In this document: in pieces, positions 1-4,128 of the stretch | How positions within the stretch are numbered: position 1 is the stretch's first letter | Layout: the number at the start of each line of letters is the position of its first letter | DNA from: Bacilli bacterium | GTDB taxonomy: Bacteria > Bacillota_I > Bacilli_A > RFN20 > CAG-826 | Length of the DNA stretch: 5,441 nucleotides | Reading direction: 5' to 3' | Assembly (NCBI GenBank): GCA_024413875.1 | Contig: JAKSVY010000078.1 | Span: 1 to 5,441, forward strand | Position numbers and translations under genes: made by a program | Notes under the pieces: generated by a model | What the model was told of the DNA's origin: nothing | Database searches by the model: none | The model's input: only the letters and a program-made list of their open reading frames with translations

Positions 1-245
1 GGCTCTGTTTCAATATCAAAATTAACACCATCTTTACTTCTTCCTAAGAAAATGTGAGGGATATTATCAGCAGCTTCCGCTCTAAAAATACCAATATATT
101 CTCCATTAAAAATAACAATAGATGAGTTAAAAACCCTTGTTAGTTCATCATTGGTGTTTCTATCTATAATTGGGTTATTTGTGTATCTCCAAATAGGTCC
201 TTTGAAGTTCTCTGGTTTTTCTTGCCATGGGATATTTATTTTCAT
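1..245 (-). CDS. GH130 family glycosidase/phosphorylase, N-terminal part (cut by window edge)
   Basis: Reading leftward from the ATG at 245-243, the frame stays open for 81 codons and runs off the window, so only the N-terminus is present; family members are usually about 320-390 aa. The protein starts MKINIPWQEKP, followed by PIWRY (17-21), NPII (24-27), VFNSSIVIFNGEY (38-50), GIFRAE (52-57) and LGRSKDGVNFDIE (67-79). This order (PW-E-P, WRY--NPII, FNS-V--F-G---G-FR, G-S-DG--W-I) is the N-terminal signature of glycoside hydrolase family 130. It most resembles the subgroup of beta-1,4-mannooligosaccharide and mannosyl-N-acetylglucosamine phosphorylases, in which a conserved Asp further downstream acts as proton donor and inorganic phosphate attacks to release mannose 1-phosphate. 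That Asp lies outside the window, so phosphorylase versus hydrolase activity and exact substrate are unproven. No signal peptide is visible, suggesting a cytoplasmic enzyme. The start is fixed by GGAGG at 258-254, 8 nt upstream. It is divergent from the ABC operon. Confidence 0.85.
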   Translation of the reverse strand, partial: MKINIPWQEKPENFKGPIWRYTNNPIIDRNTNDELTRVFNSSIVIFNGEYIGIFRAEAADNIPHIFLGRSKDGVNFDIETE

Positions 246-253
246 ACGATGTT

Positions 254-258
254 CCTCC
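254..258 (-). promoter_or_regulatory. Ribosome binding site of the GH130 gene
   Basis: On the minus strand the sequence AGGGAGGAA contains a GGAGG core at 258-254, followed by 8 nt and the ATG at 245-243. This is a near-ideal Shine-Dalgarno placement and decides the start codon of the GH130 frame. Confidence 0.85.
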
Positions 259-379
259 CTTGTTATTCTTTTATTTATTTTTATAATATTTTTCATTTTT
301 AATTATAAAGATATATGGGATAAAAATCCTTAAAAGTTGTTAGTAATTTTTTGTTATTTTCCTTTTATGGTGTAGAAAC

Positions 380-408
380 ATTATTATTTTCCCATTCTTC
401 TATGTCAA
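380..408 (-). promoter_or_regulatory. Candidate sigma-A promoter for the GH130 gene
   Basis: On the minus strand a perfect TTGACA -35 hexamer (408-403) is followed by exactly 17 nt and AATAAT (385-380), a -10 hexamer with one mismatch to TATAAT. Transcription would start around 373 and leave a leader of roughly 130 nt before the GH130 ATG. A second TATAAT reads leftward at 307-302 but has no recognisable -35 at the right distance, so this pair is the better candidate. The assignment is from sequence only; chance matches are common in DNA this AT-rich. Confidence 0.55.
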
Positions 409-410
409 AA

Positions 411-430
411 TAACAATATTAATATTGTTA
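411..430. repeat. Perfect 20-bp palindrome, probable operator
   Basis: The half-site TAACAATATT (411-420) is followed directly by its reverse complement AATATTGTTA (421-430) with no spacer. Skipping one mismatched pair (410/431), two further pairs match, giving a 26-bp near-palindrome at 408-433. It sits 2 bp from the -35 box proposed for the GH130 gene and about 95 bp upstream of the TATAAT box of the ABC operon, a suitable place for a dimeric regulator acting on both. The centre is AT rather than CG, so it does not look like a classical LacI/GalR operator or a CcpA cre site. The regulator is not encoded in the window. Confidence 0.6.
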
Positions 431-452
431 ATTAATATTTGTTGCGTTATTT

Positions 453-539
453 GAACATTTTTGGATGTTATAAGAACATAGTTTTTTGTATAAAAAGCAA
501 AAAGGAGATTTTTACAATTATATTGTATAATATGAACAT
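453..539 (+). repeat. Three spaced GAACAT direct repeats
   Basis: GAACAT occurs at 453-458, 474-479 and 534-539. The second and third share the longer form TA(A/T)GAACATA (471-480 and 531-540). Start-to-start spacings are 21 and 60 bp, roughly whole numbers of DNA turns, as expected if proteins bind on one face. The third copy overlaps the last base region of the TATAAT box and the predicted transcription start. They could be activator or repressor half-sites, or chance. Confidence 0.25.
526..531 (+). promoter_or_regulatory. Candidate -10 box of the ABC transporter operon
   Basis: A consensus TATAAT lies 35 nt upstream of the ATG of the substrate-binding protein. Transcription would begin near 538, leaving a short leader of about 28 nt that just contains the ribosome binding site. 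No good -35 hexamer lies 16-18 nt upstream: that stretch is the purine-rich AAAAAGGAGA. If this is the real promoter, it may need an activator, which would fit substrate-induced expression. Confidence 0.5.
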
Positions 540-553
540 ACCTAAAAATTGAT

Positions 554-558
554 AGGAG
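554..558 (+). promoter_or_regulatory. Ribosome binding site of the substrate-binding protein gene
   Basis: AGGAG lies 8 nt upstream of the ATG at 567. It is the only strong Shine-Dalgarno sequence in the operon, consistent with high expression of the first, binding-protein gene. Confidence 0.85.
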
Positions 559-566
559 ATTAAATT

Positions 567-2300
567 ATGGAATTTAAGAAAATCATTTGTCCTGCCTTAA
601 TGCTCGCAGCAATGGTGTTACCAGGTTGTAAACATGCTGACTACGACGTTGATAAGTGGGATGAAAAAGTCGACGCAAACAGAACTCAATTCTATATCCA
701 CAACTACGAAGGTGGTTTCGGTTCAGAATGGTTAAGAGACGCTAAGAATGCTTATGAAAAACTTCATGCTGAAGACTCATACGAAGCTGGCAAGAAGGGT
801 ATTCAAATTATGATTAAGGCTGATAAGAATTCTTTCCAACCTTCATCATTAAAAATTAGCTCATACGACATGTTCTTCCTTCAAGAATCAAAAGCATACT
901 CATTCTACAAAAATGGTGCGCTTGAAGATATTGATGAAGCTATTACAGGTGTTAACCCATATGAACCAGGAGTAACTCTCGAAAGTAAGATGACAGATGC
1001 TCAAAAGTCATTCTTCAATGAAGATGGTAAATATTATGGTTTAAGCCACTATGTTGGTTCATGGGGCCTTTCATACAACAAGACACTCTTTGATCAACAA
1101 GGATTCTATTTTGTTAGAAACCACACAGGAAAAACAGGCGAAGCAAAGTTTGTTCGTCATTATGATGATTTTGATCCAGCAAATCCTAATGCAGTTCCAA
1201 GAAGCTTAGGACGTGATGGTGTGGCGGGAACTCAAGATGATGGACTTCCAGAAACATATGAAGATTTCTATGATCTTTGCGATTACATTGCATCATATAA
1301 CTACACTCCATTTACATTCTCTTCAAAACAAAAAGATACATACGTTACTTCTTTAGTTAATGCATTATTTATGGATGCTTTAGGTGCTGAAGAAGCTAAT
1401 AAATTATTTAACTATGGTGATAGTGGTGTTACATTCAATGATTTAATCAAGGTTGATGTAACTGCTGCATCAAATAAAGGTCTTATTGTTAAAGACGCAG
1501 GACAACCAGTAAAAGAAAATAATGTTTTAGTTTCTGATCAACTCAACAATGGTTATGAAGTTTATCGTAATGAAAAATACTTACAAGCTCTTGAATTCAT
1601 GCACAAGATCTTAACAACTAAGAAGGCTAATGACCCATCTTCACCAAGATACTTCTCAAAGGAAATTATCACTGGTGGTGCAACATATGACTATCAATCT
1701 GCTCAAAGATCAATGGTTCAAAGTTCATCAACAACTACAATGATTATTGAAGGTCAATGGTGGGAAAACGAAGCTAAGTCAATTGCTAATAAGTTTGGTA
1801 CCAACTATGACTTTGGTTGGATGCCACTTCCAAGATATTCTAGAGAAGATACTCATAAGAATGTCTATGTTGACACAATGGACTGTGTTTCAGTTGTTAG
1901 AAAAGGTACAACAAAGAGAGATATCGCTTTAGACTTTATCCAATTTGTTTCTACAAAAGAAAATCTTGTTAACTTCACAAAGACAACAAATACAGTTAAA
2001 GGATTAGATTACAGATTTGAAAATCAAGCTGAAATCGATGCTTTAGGTGCACAATTAACATGTTTCGGTAAGCAAGTTCTCGATTACAGAATGAACTCTG
2101 ATTTATTACTTATCGATACAAAGAGTAGACAATTCCAAGACAACCTCTATGCTAGAAATGCATTTGACCGTTATGCTTCAACGTATGCTGATAGACCAAT
2201 TGCAGCATTTATGAAGAACTGGACAAGTGATGGTGTTTCTGCTGAAGAATACTTTGCTGGAACATATGCTCACTACAAGCAAGTTTGGGTTTCAAAATAA
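567..2300 (+). CDS. Carbohydrate ABC transporter substrate-binding lipoprotein
   Basis: This 577-aa protein is the extracellular receptor of a sugar ABC importer. Residues 1-21 form a lipoprotein signal peptide: a short charged start (EFKK), a hydrophobic core and the lipobox LPGC, with Cys21 the likely lipidated residue after signal peptidase II cleavage. The mature part has features of family 1 solute-binding proteins (MalE/UgpB-like): GKYYGLSHYVGSWGLSYNKTLF (about 154-175), a PETYEDFYDLCDYI helix start (228-241), IIEGQWWE (394-401), FGWMPLPRY (416-424) and a C-terminal helical half with DIALDFIQFVSTKEN (452-466). At 577 aa it is longer than the usual 420-450 aa, nearer to long oligosaccharide receptors such as LplA; part of the extra length is an Asp/Gly/Pro-rich insert at about 200-228. 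Trp398-Trp399 are plausible sugar-stacking residues by analogy. It heads the operon, followed by two permeases. Substrate cannot be read from sequence; the divergent GH130 enzyme hints at a beta-mannoside. Confidence 0.9.
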   Translation: MEFKKIICPALMLAAMVLPGCKHADYDVDKWDEKVDANRTQFYIHNYEGGFGSEWLRDAKNAYEKLHAEDSYEAGKKGIQIMIKADKNSFQPSSLKISSYDMFFLQESKAYSFYKNGALEDIDEAITGVNPYEPGVTLESKMTDAQKSFFNEDGKYYGLSHYVGSWGLSYNKTLFDQQGFYFVRNHTGKTGEAKFVRHYDDFDPANPNAVPRSLGRDGVAGTQDDGLPETYEDFYDLCDYIASYNYTPFTFSSKQKDTYVTSLVNALFMDALGAEEANKLFNYGDSGVTFNDLIKVDVTAASNKGLIVKDAGQPVKENNVLVSDQLNNGYEVYRNEKYLQALEFMHKILTTKKANDPSSPRYFSKEIITGGATYDYQSAQRSMVQSSSTTTMIIEGQWWENEAKSIANKFGTNYDFGWMPLPRYSREDTHKNVYVDTMDCVSVVRKGTTKRDIALDFIQFVSTKENLVNFTKTTNTVKGLDYRFENQAEIDALGAQLTCFGKQVLDYRMNSDLLLIDTKSRQFQDNLYARNAFDRYASTYADRPIAAFMKNWTSDGVSAEEYFAGTYAHYKQVWVSK

Positions 2301-2307
2301 TTAGTTT

Positions 2308-3216
2308 ATGATCATTAAAAGACAAGGGAATACAACAAAAAGCGAGAGAATAAAAGACCTTCTCTTCTTTTTGCTCTTGGTTATTTGGCCATTAGTTCAA
2401 TTCCTTGTCTTTTATGTTTTTGTTAACTTTAACTCTATTAGAATTGCCTTCATCGGTATTGATGGCAAATTCACATTCTCTAACTTCGGACTCTGGTTTG
2501 GTGCGAACTGGCCAGTGTTCTCAAAAGCTATTTTACAATCATTAAAGTATTTCGCTATTTGTACAGGTGTTTCTATCCCGTTAGCGTTACTTTTCTCTTA
2601 TTACATTTATTCAAAACTTCATGGTTCAGCTCTTTTCAAAGTAGTTTTATTCTTACCTAGCATTCTTTCTTCGATTGTTATGGTTATTATCTACACATAC
2701 TTTGTTAATGATGCAATGCCTGCGATGTTAAAAGATTGGTTTAATATTGAACAAACCTTAACCATTACAAATATCGATCAAAGATCTGACTTATTTGTCA
2801 TGCTTTTCTATGTTTGGTTTGGTTTTGGTACAACCGTATTAATCTTCTCAAACTCAATGGGAACAATCTCTCCATCATTAAATGAAGCTATGAAACTTGA
2901 TGGTGCAACACCTCTTCAAGAATTCTTCCATCTTATTGTTCCAGCCATTTGGCCAACAATTACTATGTTTATTATCACTGCCTTAGCAGCGTTATTTACC
3001 AACCAATACAATATTATGACTTTCTTCGCAGGAAGCTCATATAACGGTACTGTTGGTTACTATATTTACAATGAAGTAAATGGATTAAAGAACTCACCAG
3101 AAGCATTTGGACTTAACCAATTATCAGCGTTAGGTCTTATCTGCACGATGGTTTCTATCCCACTTACTTTTGGTGTAAAAGCATTACTTGAAAAATTTGG
3201 ACCAAGCACAAAATAA
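2308..3216 (+). CDS. Sugar ABC transporter permease, MalF/UgpA type
   Basis: This 302-aa integral membrane protein is one half of the translocation channel. Six hydrophobic segments can be seen at about 17-40, 78-101, 108-132, 162-182, 213-234 and 270-291. The cytoplasmic EAA loop, which docks the ATPase, is clear: EAMKLDGATPLQEFFHLIVP at 193-212, matching the EAA---DGA---------LP pattern of binding-protein-dependent permeases (E193, D198, G199, A200, P212). Its length and position right after the binding-protein gene fit the MalF/UgpA/LacF class without the large periplasmic domain of E. coli MalF. The start is 7 bp after the preceding stop codon and has no Shine-Dalgarno sequence, so translation is probably coupled to the upstream gene. 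It should pair with the permease encoded 2 bp downstream. Confidence 0.92.
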   Translation: MIIKRQGNTTKSERIKDLLFFLLLVIWPLVQFLVFYVFVNFNSIRIAFIGIDGKFTFSNFGLWFGANWPVFSKAILQSLKYFAICTGVSIPLALLFSYYIYSKLHGSALFKVVLFLPSILSSIVMVIIYTYFVNDAMPAMLKDWFNIEQTLTITNIDQRSDLFVMLFYVWFGFGTTVLIFSNSMGTISPSLNEAMKLDGATPLQEFFHLIVPAIWPTITMFIITALAALFTNQYNIMTFFAGSSYNGTVGYYIYNEVNGLKNSPEAFGLNQLSALGLICTMVSIPLTFGVKALLEKFGPSTK

Positions 3217-3218
3217 TT

Positions 3219-4124
3219 ATGAAAAAGAAAAGAACAAGACCAGTAAGAAAAAATAAACAATCTGTATTCACAGTTATTTTACTTATTCTTTTAGTTGTAT
3301 ATTGCCTCACTTTATTTGGTCTTTTATATTGGGGCGTTATTACAGCCTTTAAAGATTACGACTTAGATTATTATTTTGGCCACAATACATATGGACTTCC
3401 AAAAGAATGGATTGAATCATTTACTTATATTTTCACTAAGTTCGGTATTGGCGTTACTAAACCTGATGGCTCTATTGGTTATGCTTTACTTCCAGAAATC
3501 TTACTTAACTCATTCTTATATTCTGTTGGTAGTGCATTCTTTAAAACACTTATCCCATGCATTACCGCGTATGCTTGCGCTAGATTTAACTTTAAATTAG
3601 GAAAATTCATATATACATGCGTTATTGTCGCAATGATTATTCCAATCGTTGGTTCTTTACCATCGGAAATTAAAGTTGCATCCGCGTTAGGTTTATATAA
3701 CTCTATCCCGGGTATCTGGGTTATGAAGGCTAATATGTTAGGTCTATATTTCCTTGTTATGTATAACTCATTTAAATCAATGCCTAACGAATATGTTGAA
3801 GCCGCTAAGATTGATGGCGCAAACAACTTCCAAATCTTTGCACGTATTGGTCTTCCTTTAATCGCGACAACATTTGGTACCGTTTTCCTTATTAACTTTG
3901 TTGAATACTGGAATGACTATCAAACACCTCTTATTTATTTAACAGATCACCCAACAATGGGGTTATCTCTCTATACCCTTTATAGCGGAGGTTCATTAAT
4001 TGCAAAGAACCCACAATTCACTATTTCTTTTGCAATTATTCTTGTTGTTCCAACTTTAGTCTTATTCTTATTCACTCACAAAAAGTTAATGTCAAATATC
4101 ACAGTCGGTGGTTTGAAAGGATAA
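3219..4124 (+). CDS. Sugar ABC transporter permease, MalG/UgpE type
   Basis: This 301-aa protein is the second channel subunit. A basic N-terminus (KKKRTRPVRKNK) precedes the first membrane segment (about 16-42). A loop of about 50 residues follows, with GLPKEWIESFTYIF at 59-72, typical of the MalG class. Further segments lie at about 94-119, 130-153, 168-186, 212-232 and 267-287. The EAA loop is EAAKIDGANNFQIFARIGLP at 194-213, with E194, A195, A196, D199, G200 and P213 all matching the consensus. WNDYQTPLIYL (231-241) and the ending NITVGGLKG (293-301) are characteristic of MalG/UgpE proteins. It starts 2 bp after the first permease stops, again without a ribosome binding site, which supports translational coupling. 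No ATPase gene follows directly; such systems commonly use a shared MsmK-type ATPase encoded elsewhere. Confidence 0.93.
   Translation: MKKKRTRPVRKNKQSVFTVILLILLVVYCLTLFGLLYWGVITAFKDYDLDYYFGHNTYGLPKEWIESFTYIFTKFGIGVTKPDGSIGYALLPEILLNSFLYSVGSAFFKTLIPCITAYACARFNFKLGKFIYTCVIVAMIIPIVGSLPSEIKVASALGLYNSIPGIWVMKANMLGLYFLVMYNSFKSMPNEYVEAAKIDGANNFQIFARIGLPLIATTFGTVFLINFVEYWNDYQTPLIYLTDHPTMGLSLYTLYSGGSLIAKNPQFTISFAIILVVPTLVLFLFTHKKLMSNITVGGLKG
4116..4120 (+). promoter_or_regulatory. Ribosome binding site of the downstream lipoprotein gene
   Basis: AAAGG lies within the last codons of the MalG-type gene, 8 nt before the ATG at 4129. It is weaker than AGGAG but well placed, and it supports this start for the following gene, unlike the two permease starts, which lack any such site. 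Confidence 0.55.
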
Positions 4125-4128
4125 TCTT

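Larger units (their letters stand above)
246..566. other. Divergent intergenic control region between GH130 and the ABC operon
   Basis: These 321 bp separate two genes transcribed away from each other. The stretch is very AT-rich, with T-runs on the plus strand at about 260-300 and 346-360, and I find no credible protein-coding frame in it. It contains promoter candidates for both directions, a perfect 20-bp palindrome near the middle and three GAACAT words, each listed separately. There is no GC-rich hairpin followed by a T-run, so I see no terminator, and no recognisable riboswitch, tRNA or T-box core. Confidence 0.85.

Noticed and set aside
318..329. GGAT-AAAA-ATCC stem in the GH130 leader as a terminator or attenuator
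   Set aside because: A 4-bp stem with a 4-nt loop is too weak and is not followed by a suitable U-run in either direction.
151..333. Plus-strand open frame of 60 codons opposite the GH130 start
   Set aside because: It lies antisense to the GH130 N-terminus and runs into T-rich intergenic DNA, producing a Phe/Ile-rich sequence with no ribosome binding site; the minus-strand frame has clear family motifs and a strong Shine-Dalgarno.
439..458. Possible CcpA cre site around TTGTTGCGTTATTTGAAC
   Set aside because: Only the central CG and a few flanking bases fit; the inverted TGNAA/TTNCA arms required by the cre consensus are missing.
532..552. Mini-frame MNIPKN upstream of the binding-protein gene, a possible leader peptide
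   Set aside because: Its ATG overlaps the end of the TATAAT box and lies upstream of the predicted transcription start, and the GGAG at 504-507 is about 25 nt away, too far to serve it.
1747..1932. Plus-strand open frame of 61 codons inside the binding-protein gene
   Set aside because: It is an out-of-frame shadow of a well-supported coding region, with no ribosome binding site and no recognisable family.
3066..3826. Antisense and alternative-frame open frames across the two permease genes (minus 3066-3260, plus 3376-3600, minus 3479-3826)
   Set aside because: They overlap permease genes with intact EAA motifs and lack start signals; open frames of this length are expected by chance in AT-rich genes with few TTA/CTA/TCA triplets in that frame.
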